A stretch of 64,000 nucleotides of DNA from Bradyrhizobium barranii subsp. barranii (GTDB taxonomy: Bacteria; Pseudomonadota; Alphaproteobacteria; Rhizobiales; Xanthobacteraceae), in the NCBI RefSeq assembly GCF_017565645.3, contig NZ_CP086136.1, forward strand, positions 4,075,501 to 4,139,500, written 5' to 3'. The notes under the pieces were generated by a model that was not told the DNA's origin, searched no databases, and saw only the letters and a program-made list of their open reading frames with translations. The position numbers and the translations under genes are program-made. Shown here piece after piece: positions 16,054 to 23,607 of the stretch (position 1 is the first letter of the stretch; every line of letters starts with the position of its first letter).

Positions 16054-16104
16054 GCTGACTCTTAGTCAGCGGGGCCCAGGTTCGAGCTCGGGTCCCGCCC
16101 ACGA
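16054..16104 (+). tRNA. Degenerate 3' half of a tRNA-Lys(CTT), likely remnant
   Basis: Positions 16054-16070 form a perfect 5-bp anticodon stem (GCTGA/TCAGC) around the loop CTCTTAG with anticodon CTT. A 5-base variable region follows, then the T-loop TTCGAGC (16081-16087) and an acceptor-like CCCGCCCACGA end. The T-stem is broken by apparent indels, the end is CGA in place of CCA, and no matching 5' half (acceptor strand, D-arm) lies in the 26 bases upstream. It therefore looks like a partial copy or decayed gene, the kind of remnant left when an integrative element recombines at a tRNA 3' end. It lies between the convergent genes at 15954 and 16118. Confidence 0.5.
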
Positions 16105-16117
16105 CCCTCAAAGCATC

Positions 16118-16876
16118 TCACACCCAGCCGCCATCCACGACGTAGTGCTGAGCGGTGCAGGCGGAGGCCTCGTCGGACGCGAGGAACAGAGTGAATTTCG
16201 CGACCTCGTCCGGTACCAGCCGGCGCTTCAGGCACTGTCGCTGCTGCAGTTCGATCTCGCCCGCCGGCGTCATCCATTTCTCGAGCTGGCGCTCGGTCAT
16301 GATCCAGCCCGGCGCGATCGCGTTCACGCGGATGTTGTAGGGGCCGTAATCGCGCGCGAGGGAGCGCGTCAGACCGACCACGCCCGACTTGCTGGCCGTG
16401 TACGCGGCCATGCCGCCTTGACCGGCCATCCACGACACCGAGCCGAAATTGATGATGGCGCCGGCATTCGCCGCCTTCATGTCCGGCAGCACGGCTTGGG
16501 CAGCGAAGAACTGGTGCTTCAGGTTCACCGCGATGCGGTCGTCCCAGTATTCCGGCGTCATCTCCTCGGTGTTGTGCCGTTCGTCATGTGCGGCATTGTT
16601 GACGAGGATATTGATCGCGCCGTGCGCTTTGCGCGCCGCGGCGATGCCGGCGCGCAACGCGGCGATGTCAGTCAGGTCGACGCGCTGGAAATGCGCAGCC
16701 AGACCCTGATCCGACAGCTCGCGTGCGAGGCGTTGGCCCTCGTCGGCCTTGATGTCGGAGAACACGACATTGGATTTCTGCTGCGCGAAGCGCCGCACGA
16801 TCGCAGCCCCAATCCCCGATGCGCCACCGGTGACGAGAACGACCTTGCCGGCAAGGTCGGAATAAACGGCGGCCAT
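16118..16876 (-). CDS. Short-chain dehydrogenase/reductase (SDR) family oxidoreductase
   Basis: The 252-residue classical SDR has the cofactor motif VTGGASGIGAAIV (TGxxxGxG), the NNAA motif (NILVNNAAHDE) and a catalytic Ser region in INFGSVSWMAG. Its active-site YTASK (Y-x-x-x-K) is followed by VRVNAIAPGWI-type sequence and a C-terminal VDGGW. An acidic residue at the end of strand 2 (FSDIKADEG) favours NAD. The ATG at 16876 is chosen because GAGAGGTG lies just upstream; a GTG two codons earlier is possible. It diverges from the sugar ABC cluster and may act on the same sugar or polyol. Confidence 0.93.
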   Translation of the reverse strand: MAAVYSDLAGKVVLVTGGASGIGAAIVRRFAQQKSNVVFSDIKADEGQRLARELSDQGLAAHFQRVDLTDIAALRAGIAAARKAHGAINILVNNAAHDERHNTEEMTPEYWDDRIAVNLKHQFFAAQAVLPDMKAANAGAIINFGSVSWMAGQGGMAAYTASKSGVVGLTRSLARDYGPYNIRVNAIAPGWIMTERQLEKWMTPAGEIELQQRQCLKRRLVPDEVAKFTLFLASDEASACTAQHYVVDGGWV

Positions 16877-17040
16877 GGGCACCTCTCAAATTGCGTTGCG
16901 GGCGGTGCGAGGCGCCGCCCAGTTGTCCCGCTAACCTTAGCCATTCCCCGCGTGAGGTGCATAGATCAGAATTTTAGTTGCGTACCTCAAAAATCGAAGG
17001 CAGGATTGCAGCCAAAGAATAAGAGCCGGTTGGGAGGAAT

Positions 17041-18303
17041 GTGACGAGACTGCTCGGGAAGCTGGGACTCGCCGCCGCCGCATGCCTGCTTTGGGCCAAC
17101 TCCGCCGCGGCCGACACGACCGTCAAGTGGTTGCACATCGAAGCCAATCCGGCCCAGGTGAAGATCTGGGAGGAGGTTGCGCGCGCCTATGAGGCGTCGC
17201 ATCCCGGCACCAAGATCGAGATGCAGTTCCTCGAGAACGAGGCCTACAAGGCCAAGCTGCCGACCATCCTGCAATCCAAGGACCGGCCGAACATCATCTA
17301 CAGCTGGGCCGGCGGCGTCCTGAAGACGCAGATCGAGGCTGGCGTCCTCGACGACATCACCGATCAGGTGAAAGGGTACAGCGACAGCCTCACGCCGGCA
17401 GCGCTCGCCGCCTTCACGGCCAACGGCCGCGTTTATGGTCTTCCGACCGCGCTGTCGCAGGTTGGCTTCCTCTGCAACAAGGAGCTGATGGCCAAGGCAA
17501 AGGTCGATCCTGCAGGCATCAAGAGCTGGGACGATCTGCTTGCCGCGGTGAAAACGTTGAAAGCCGCCGGCGTGACCCCGATCGTGGTCGGTGGCGCCGA
17601 CAAATGGCCGCTGCACTTCTATTGGACGCATCTTGCGGTGCGGGTCGGCGGCAAGCCGGCGTTCGATGCGGCGCTGCGCGGCGAGAACGGCGGCTTCGCC
17701 GGCGAAACCTTCCAGAAATCCGGCGAGCTGTTCAAGCAACTCGTCGATCTCCAGCCGTTCCAGAATGGCTTCCTCGGCTTCAAGAATCCGCAAGCCGTCG
17801 GCTATTTCGGCGATGGCAAGGCGGCGATGACGCTCGCCATCAGCACGGTCTATCATTTGCAGCGCGCGCTTGCCGCCGACAAGGTCGGATTGAGCGAAGA
17901 CAAGATCTGCTGGTTCGACTTCCCGGTCGTGGCGGGCGGCAAGGGCGCGCCAACCGATACGCTCGGCGGCATCACCGGCTGGCTGATCACCAAGGGCTCG
18001 CCGAAGGAGGCCGTCGATTTCCTGAAATACTTCGTCTCCAGGGATGTGCAGACGCGGCTTGCAGCGGGCAATTTCATCATCCCGGTGGTGCAGGGCGCGG
18101 ATGCCGGTCTCAACAACGCCTTCATGAAGCTGATCGCGGCCAATCTGGCGAAGTCGAACTACCACCAGAACTTCTATGACCAGAGCCTCGGCCCCTCGGT
18201 TGGCCGCGTCGTCAACGACGTCACCGCCGAGATCGCCGGCGGCAGCATGAGCCCGCAAGACGCGGCCAAGGCGATCGAGGCGGCGTGGAAGCAGGGCAAC
18301 TGA
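17041..18303 (+). CDS. Carbohydrate ABC transporter substrate-binding protein (CUT1 type)
   Basis: The 420-residue protein starts at a GTG preceded by GGGAGGAAT and has a signal peptide (LLGKLGLAAAACLLWANSAA, cleaved near AAA-DT). It continues with the SBP_bac fold: VKWLHIEANPAQVKIWEEVA, the YGLPTALSQVGFLCNK segment that lines the sugar site, YFGDGKAAMTLAIS and LGGITGWLITKGS. It is the first gene of a cluster with two permeases, a Gfo/Idh/MocA dehydrogenase, a ThuA protein and a LacI regulator, which supports a sugar or sugar-acid ligand. Confidence 0.93.
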   Translation: MTRLLGKLGLAAAACLLWANSAAADTTVKWLHIEANPAQVKIWEEVARAYEASHPGTKIEMQFLENEAYKAKLPTILQSKDRPNIIYSWAGGVLKTQIEAGVLDDITDQVKGYSDSLTPAALAAFTANGRVYGLPTALSQVGFLCNKELMAKAKVDPAGIKSWDDLLAAVKTLKAAGVTPIVVGGADKWPLHFYWTHLAVRVGGKPAFDAALRGENGGFAGETFQKSGELFKQLVDLQPFQNGFLGFKNPQAVGYFGDGKAAMTLAISTVYHLQRALAADKVGLSEDKICWFDFPVVAGGKGAPTDTLGGITGWLITKGSPKEAVDFLKYFVSRDVQTRLAAGNFIIPVVQGADAGLNNAFMKLIAANLAKSNYHQNFYDQSLGPSVGRVVNDVTAEIAGGSMSPQDAAKAIEAAWKQGN

Positions 18304-18305
18304 CG

Positions 18306-19244
18306 GTGGCACGCCGGGCCGCGAGCGTGTCGGCGATGGACGTTGCCGGTGAGCTCCCGCAGGTCGCCGAGCGCGGCCCGAGCTGGGACGGCAGGCTGAC
18401 GGTCCTGATCCTGTTCCTGCCGCCGGCGCTGCTGTTGTTCACGCTGTTCGTGGTGCTGCCGATCGGCGAGGCGGCCTGGTACTCGGCCTTCAACTGGAAC
18501 GGGTTCGGCAGGCCGACCAACTGGATCGGCTTCGACAATTACCGTTTCGTGTTGGAGACACGCGCCTTCTGGCTCGCGCTGCGCAACAACGGGCTGATCA
18601 TCGCTGTTTCGCTCGCCATCCAGCTGCCGCTTGCGCTCACGCTGGCCTTGATGCTCGCCGAACGCTTCCGCGGGGCGGTGGCGCTACGCATGCTGTTCTT
18701 CATGCCTTATATCCTGGCCGAGATCGCGACCGGGCTGATCTTCAGCTTCGTTTACGACGGCGACTACGGCCTTGTCGCCTCGATCTGGCGCAGCTTCGGC
18801 GCCGAGCCCCCGCATCTGCTGGCCTCGACCGATACGGCAATGCTGGCCGTGCTGATCGTCGTCGTCTGGAAGTACTTCGGTTTTCACATGATGCTGTTCA
18901 TCGCGGCGCTCCAGGGCCTCGACAAGAGCCTGATCGAGGCCGCGCGCATCGACGGCGCGACGCGTTCGCAAGCCCTGCGACACGTGGTCATCCCCTTGCT
19001 CTATCCGACGATTCGGCTCTCGGTGTTCTTCGCCATCGTCGGCTCGCTGCAGCTGTTCGACCTCGTCATGCCGCTGACGCGCGGGGGGCCTGCGGACTCC
19101 TCGAACACGCTGGTGAGCTTTCTCTACAACAACGGCATCTCCCGCATGCGGGTCGGATATGGCAGCGCCATCGGTGTCATTCTGTTCACGATCTGCGTGA
19201 CCTTTGCCTTCACGTACAAGCGATGGTTCATGCGTGATGAGTAG
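18306..19244 (+). CDS. Carbohydrate ABC transporter permease (CUT1, MalF/UgpA type)
   Basis: The 312-residue membrane protein has about six spans and the coupling loop LIEAARIDGATRSQALRHVV (EAA motif) near residue 212. Start choice is uncertain: GTG at 18306, with GCAGGG eight bases upstream, or ATG at 18336. It follows the binding-protein stop by two bases and overlaps the next permease gene by eight bases. Confidence 0.92.
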   Translation: MARRAASVSAMDVAGELPQVAERGPSWDGRLTVLILFLPPALLLFTLFVVLPIGEAAWYSAFNWNGFGRPTNWIGFDNYRFVLETRAFWLALRNNGLIIAVSLAIQLPLALTLALMLAERFRGAVALRMLFFMPYILAEIATGLIFSFVYDGDYGLVASIWRSFGAEPPHLLASTDTAMLAVLIVVVWKYFGFHMMLFIAALQGLDKSLIEAARIDGATRSQALRHVVIPLLYPTIRLSVFFAIVGSLQLFDLVMPLTRGGPADSSNTLVSFLYNNGISRMRVGYGSAIGVILFTICVTFAFTYKRWFMRDE

Positions 19245-20085
19245 CACCGAGACCAGTCGTACGCCGTTCGATCCTGCCGTGCTGTTCAAGGCGGTGTTCC
19301 TCGCCGTCGTTGCCGTCTTCGTGCTGGTGCCGCTGCTCGCGACCTTGCTCGGCGGCTTCAAATCGCTCGGCGAACTGCGCGTCAATCCGTTCGGCCTGCC
19401 ACGTCGCTGGGAGTGGCAGAACTATGCCGACATCCTGTTCTCCTCGCGCTACTGGCAGCTCTTGCGCAACTCGCTGATCATCTCGACGCTCACGGTGACC
19501 CTGACCCTGATCGTCGCCTCGATGGCGGCGTTCACCTTCGCCCATGTCAGGTTCTACGGCTCATCGATGCTGCTGAGCTACCTGACGCTCGGCCTGCTGT
19601 TTCCGGCCGCGACCGCGGTGCTGCCGCTCTTCATCAAGGTGCGCGATCTCGGGCTGCTCGATACCTATTTTGGCGTGGCGCTGCCGCAGGTGGCCTTCAG
19701 CCTCGCGATGAGCGTGCTGCTGCTGCGGCGCTTCTTCAAGGACATTCCCTATGAACTGCTCGAGGCCGCGCTGGTCGACGGCTGCAGCTATATCAAATTC
19801 TTCCGCTATGTGACGCTGCCGTTGTCGCGACCGATCCTGGCGACCGTCGGGACCATCACTTTCGTCAATAGCTGGAACGCCTATCTGTTGCCGCTGGTGA
19901 TGCTCAACACCGATGCGCTCTATCCCTGGCCGCTCGGCATCATGGTTTATCAGGGCGAGTATTCGTCCGAATGGCACCTGATCCTGGCCTTCATCACGCT
20001 GACCATCCTGCCCACCATCATTCTGTTTCTTCTGGCGCAGAAGCACATCGTCGCCGGCCTCACCGCAGGCGCGGTCAAGGGATGA
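19237..20085 (+). CDS. Carbohydrate ABC transporter permease (CUT1, MalG/UgpE type)
   Basis: The 282-residue permease has about six spans and an EAA-type loop LLEAALVDGCSYIKFFRYVT near residue 183. It overlaps the upstream permease by eight bases. No ATPase gene follows in this cluster, so the system presumably uses a shared MsmX/UgpC-like ATPase encoded elsewhere, as some CUT1 importers do. Confidence 0.93.
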   Translation: MSSTETSRTPFDPAVLFKAVFLAVVAVFVLVPLLATLLGGFKSLGELRVNPFGLPRRWEWQNYADILFSSRYWQLLRNSLIISTLTVTLTLIVASMAAFTFAHVRFYGSSMLLSYLTLGLLFPAATAVLPLFIKVRDLGLLDTYFGVALPQVAFSLAMSVLLLRRFFKDIPYELLEAALVDGCSYIKFFRYVTLPLSRPILATVGTITFVNSWNAYLLPLVMLNTDALYPWPLGIMVYQGEYSSEWHLILAFITLTILPTIILFLLAQKHIVAGLTAGAVKG

Positions 20086-20107
20086 ACGATACCTTACGGA
20101 GATTACA

Positions 20108-21205
20108 ATGAGAAAAGTCGGCATCGGAATCATCGGTTGCGGCAATATCAGCACCGCCTATCTGAAGGCGGCCCAGCGCTTTCCGGTCATGGAAATCAAG
20201 GCGCTGGCCGACATGCGCAGCGATGCGGCAGAGCGGCAGGGCGCCGCCTTCGGGCTGCCGGCGATGCGGGTCGACCAACTGCTCAAGCGAGAGGATGTCG
20301 AGATCGTCATCAATCTCACCGTGCCGCTCGCCCACGCCGACGTCAGCCTCGCGGTGCTGAACGCCGGCAAGCACGTTCATTCCGAGAAGCCGCTCGGCAT
20401 CGACGTCGCAGAAGCCCGCAAGGTGATGGATCTCGCCGCGCAGAAGGGCCTTCGCGTCGGCTGCGCGCCCGATACGTTCCTTGGCGGTGGGCACCAGACC
20501 GCGCGCAAGCTGATCGACGATGGCGCGATAGGCACGCCGGTCGCGGGCAGCGTCTTCTTCGGCTGCCCTGGCCATGAGCGCTGGCACCCGTCGCCGGGCT
20601 TCTATTACCTTCGCGGCGGGGGGCCGATGCTCGACATGGGACCGTACTACATCACGGATCTCGTGCAGCTGCTTGGCCCGGTCGCGAGCGTGATGGGCTC
20701 GACCGCGCGTCCGAAATCCGAGCGGTTGGTCACCAGCCAGCCGATGAACGGTGCCTTGATCCCGGTCGAAGTTTCGACCCATGTCGCCGGCACGCTGGAA
20801 TTCGAGAGCGGGGCGGTCGTCTCGATCGCGATGAGCTTCGATGTACCGAAGCACCGGCACGCGCCGATCGAGATCTATGGCGACAAGGGCAGCATGTTGG
20901 TGCCGGACCCGAACCGGTTTGGCGGCGAGGTGCAGGTCGCGAAGACTGGCGGTGAATGGGAGCCGGTGCCGCTGACCCACGGTCATGTCGATGGCGAGTT
21001 TCGTTCCATCGGGGTCGCCGACATGGCCTCCGCGATCCTGAACAACCGTCCGCATCGCGCCAGCGGCGCGCTCGCTTTCCATGTGCTCGAGGTGATGGAG
21101 GCGTTCCAGACCTCCGCCGACGAAGGACGCCGCGTCAAGATCGGCAGCTGTGTCGAGCGGCCGGCAATGCTGCCGGCCGGACGTGAAACCGGACAGATCG
21201 ACTGA
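20108..21205 (+). CDS. Gfo/Idh/MocA family oxidoreductase
   Basis: The 365-residue dehydrogenase begins with the Rossmann motif VGIGIIGCGNISTAYLKAA. It carries the family motif EKPLGIDVAEARKVM (E-K-P with the catalytic lysine) near residue 97 and a C-terminal substrate domain with GGGPMLDMGPYYITDLVQLL (residues about 171-190). ACGGAGATT precedes the ATG. It probably oxidises the imported sugar or its derivative at a hydroxyl using NAD(P). The ThuA gene follows, a pairing common in trehalose/trehalulose-like and inositol-like sugar loci. Confidence 0.94.
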   Translation: MRKVGIGIIGCGNISTAYLKAAQRFPVMEIKALADMRSDAAERQGAAFGLPAMRVDQLLKREDVEIVINLTVPLAHADVSLAVLNAGKHVHSEKPLGIDVAEARKVMDLAAQKGLRVGCAPDTFLGGGHQTARKLIDDGAIGTPVAGSVFFGCPGHERWHPSPGFYYLRGGGPMLDMGPYYITDLVQLLGPVASVMGSTARPKSERLVTSQPMNGALIPVEVSTHVAGTLEFESGAVVSIAMSFDVPKHRHAPIEIYGDKGSMLVPDPNRFGGEVQVAKTGGEWEPVPLTHGHVDGEFRSIGVADMASAILNNRPHRASGALAFHVLEVMEAFQTSADEGRRVKIGSCVERPAMLPAGRETGQID

Positions 21206-21215
21206 GGGAATGACC

Positions 21216-21860
21216 ATGCGCAAGGCAATGATTGTATGGGGCGGCTGGCCGGGACACGATCCCGATCTCTGCGCCTCGATGATCCGCGGCTGGCTGAAGG
21301 CGGAAGGCTTTGAGGTTCGGGTCGAGACCACGACGGCGGCGTTCGCCGATCCCGCGATCCACGATCTGTCGCTGATCATCCCGATCTACACCATGTCGAA
21401 GATCGAGAAGGCGGAAGCGCTCAATCTCTGCGCGGCGGTGCGTGGCGGCGTCGGGCTGGCCGGCCATCATGGCGGAATGTGCGATGCGTTCCGCGAGTCC
21501 GTCGACTACCAGTTCCTGTGCGGCGGGCAGTGGGTCGCGCATCCCGGCAACATCATCGACTACAAGGTCGACTTGACGAAGCCGGATGACCCCATCATGA
21601 AGGGGCTGAAGAGTTTCGAGCATCGTTCCGAGCAGTACTACATGCATGTCGACCCCGCCAACGAGGTGCTGGCGACGACGACCTTCACCGGCGAGCACGC
21701 GCCCTGGATCGACGGCGTGGTGATGCCGGTGGTCTGGAAGAAGCGATACGGCGCGGGCAGGGTGTTCTACTCCTCGCTCGGCCACCGCGCTTACGAGCTC
21801 GACGTACCGGAGATCCGAACGTTGATGACTCGCGGCATGCTGTGGGCGGCGCGCGAATGA
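21216..21860 (+). CDS. ThuA-domain (trehalose utilisation-type) protein
   Basis: The 214-residue protein has a class I glutamine-amidotransferase-like ThuA fold: AMIVWGGWPGHDPD at the start, AAVRGGVGLAGHHGGMCDAF in the middle and GRVFYSSLGHRAYELD near the C-terminus. Two ATGs lie at 21210 and 21216; the second has GAGGGA at correct spacing and is preferred. ThuA takes part in conversion of disaccharides to 3-keto derivatives in rhizobia, and here it adjoins a Gfo/Idh/MocA dehydrogenase, which fits such a role. Confidence 0.9.
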   Translation: MRKAMIVWGGWPGHDPDLCASMIRGWLKAEGFEVRVETTTAAFADPAIHDLSLIIPIYTMSKIEKAEALNLCAAVRGGVGLAGHHGGMCDAFRESVDYQFLCGGQWVAHPGNIIDYKVDLTKPDDPIMKGLKSFEHRSEQYYMHVDPANEVLATTTFTGEHAPWIDGVVMPVVWKKRYGAGRVFYSSLGHRAYELDVPEIRTLMTRGMLWAARE

Positions 21861-22906
21861 CAGCTGGCGCGGCGCAGCCGGCGGTTCGCGCCACGCTGGA
21901 GGACGTCGCGCGTGCGGCGGGCGTTTCGCTCGCTACCGTCGACCGAGTCGTCAACCGGCGCGAGGGCGTGCGTGCCAAGACCGTCGCGCGTGTCGAAGCT
22001 GCGGTTGCAAAACTCGGCTATCGTGCCGACGTCGCGGCCGCGCGGCTCGCCCGCGGGCAGACGTTCCGCTTCGCCTTCGTGCTGCCGAGCGGCAGCAACA
22101 GCTTCATGACCAACCTGGCCGAGCAGGTCCAGCGCACCGCGGAGTGGCTCGCCGGCCACCGCGGCTTCATCGATATCCTCCATGTCGACGTGTTCGATCC
22201 GGATGTGCTCGCCGGTGCGCTGGAAAACCTGTCGCCGGCCTATCAGGGCGTCGCCGTCATCGCGCTGGACCATCCCAGGGTGCGCGCCGCGATCGACGAG
22301 CTCGCCGCGCGCGGGGTCGCCGTGGTGACCCTTGTGTCGGACGCGCCGAGTTCGCGGCGGCTGCATTATGTCGGTATCGACAACCCGGCCGCAGGGCGAA
22401 CTGCGGCAACGCTGATGGGACGTTTCCTCGCCGGCCGCGAGGGGAAGGTTGCCGTGATCGCGGGATCGTTATCGCTGCGCGATCACACCGAGCGGCAGTT
22501 CGGCTTCCACCAGATCCTGTCCAGCGAGTATCCGAACCTGCTCGCGCTGCCGGTGATCGAAGGTCGCGACGACAGCGAGCGCACGCGGGAGCTCACGGCC
22601 GCGCTGCTGGCGCGCCACGTCGATCTCCGCGGCATCTACTGCTGCGGCGCCGGGAACCGCGGCATCGCCAATGCGCTGGAGACCTCGGGCCGCGCGCGTG
22701 AGGTGGTCTGGATCACGCACGAGCTGACCCAGTACACGCGGCGTTTCCTGGTCCGTGGCACGCTCGATGCCATCATCAACCAGGATCCCGGTCACGAGGC
22801 GCGATCTGCTGCGCGAGTTCTGCTCGCGCATTGTTCGGATGAGCCGATCAGCCCCGACCAGGAGCGCATCCGCATCGATATTTTTCTGCGCGACAATCTG
22901 CCGTGA
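21857..22906 (+). CDS. LacI family transcriptional regulator
   Basis: The 349-residue product carries the LacI helix-turn-helix (ATLEDVARAAGVSLATVDRV, residues about 12-31) and hinge (AKLGYRADVAAARLARGQ). A periplasmic-binding-type effector domain follows (FRFAFVLPSGSN, YVGIDNPAAGRTAATLMGRF). Its ATG overlaps the ThuA stop as ATGA, so it belongs to the sugar operon and is the likely repressor. The effector region resembles the sugar-binding type, not the purine type. Confidence 0.93.
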   Translation: MTAGAAQPAVRATLEDVARAAGVSLATVDRVVNRREGVRAKTVARVEAAVAKLGYRADVAAARLARGQTFRFAFVLPSGSNSFMTNLAEQVQRTAEWLAGHRGFIDILHVDVFDPDVLAGALENLSPAYQGVAVIALDHPRVRAAIDELAARGVAVVTLVSDAPSSRRLHYVGIDNPAAGRTAATLMGRFLAGREGKVAVIAGSLSLRDHTERQFGFHQILSSEYPNLLALPVIEGRDDSERTRELTAALLARHVDLRGIYCCGAGNRGIANALETSGRAREVVWITHELTQYTRRFLVRGTLDAIINQDPGHEARSAARVLLAHCSDEPISPDQERIRIDIFLRDNLP

Positions 22907-22977
22907 TTCGCGTTCGCAGGTGATACGCAGCTTGCTTCGATAGATGTCGCGAAGCGACGCAGCGGCCTCAACGGTGC

Positions 22978-23607
22978 TCAGAAGTTCGCTGCCATTGCTG
23001 CGATGTGCTGATGGGCTCTTTCGCGGGCGGCCTCGATGGGTTGTTGCGGTCCGGTGGTCGGCCCGATCGGCACGAAACGGACATTGCTGATACCGATAAA
23101 GCGCAAAATTTCCCGCAGGTAAGGCGTTGCCATGTCGATGCGTCCGCGGTTCATTCCGGTGGCGAAATCGCTGCCACTGGCGAGGATCACCGTGGTCGGC
23201 CGGTCCTTCAGCAGCGGGAGATATCCCAGGGAGGGATCGAAACGAAAGGTGAGCCCGGGCTGGACGATGACATCGAACCATTGCTTGAGCTTGTAGGGAA
23301 TGCTGAAGTTCCACATTGGCGTCGAGATCAGCACACGATCGGCCAGTGAAAACCGCAGCGCCATCCGCTCCGCCTCGGCAAAGCTGTCCCGTTGTGCGTC
23401 GTTGAAGGGCTGCGCCTTCATGCGCGCATATTTGGCCTCGACGATGGGACCTGCGAATTCCGGCAGCCGCTCGCGCCAGAGATCCACGACGTCGATATCC
23501 CAGTCCGGACGGGCCTGCCGAAATCCGTCAAGAAAGACGCGCGCGCCGGCGCTCGACTCGGAGTCGGCGCGGGGCGAGCAGGAGAGGTGCAAAAGCTTTG
23601 CCACCAC
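22978..23607 (-). CDS. azoR: FMN-dependent NADH-azoreductase (flavodoxin-fold)
   Basis: The 209-residue protein matches AzoR: KLLHLSCSPRADSESS at the N-terminus with the FMN-phosphate loop, STPMWNFSIPYKLKQWFDVI near residue 95 and a VILASGSDFATG segment (family TSRGG-like) near 141. The GTG start at 23605-23607 abuts the stop of the SMP-30/isochorismatase fusion gene. AzoR enzymes are two-electron quinone and azo reductases. As the last gene of the long leftward run it could reduce a quinone formed by the pathway. Confidence 0.9.
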   Translation of the reverse strand: MVAKLLHLSCSPRADSESSAGARVFLDGFRQARPDWDIDVVDLWRERLPEFAGPIVEAKYARMKAQPFNDAQRDSFAEAERMALRFSLADRVLISTPMWNFSIPYKLKQWFDVIVQPGLTFRFDPSLGYLPLLKDRPTTVILASGSDFATGMNRGRIDMATPYLREILRFIGISNVRFVPIGPTTGPQQPIEAARERAHQHIAAMAANF

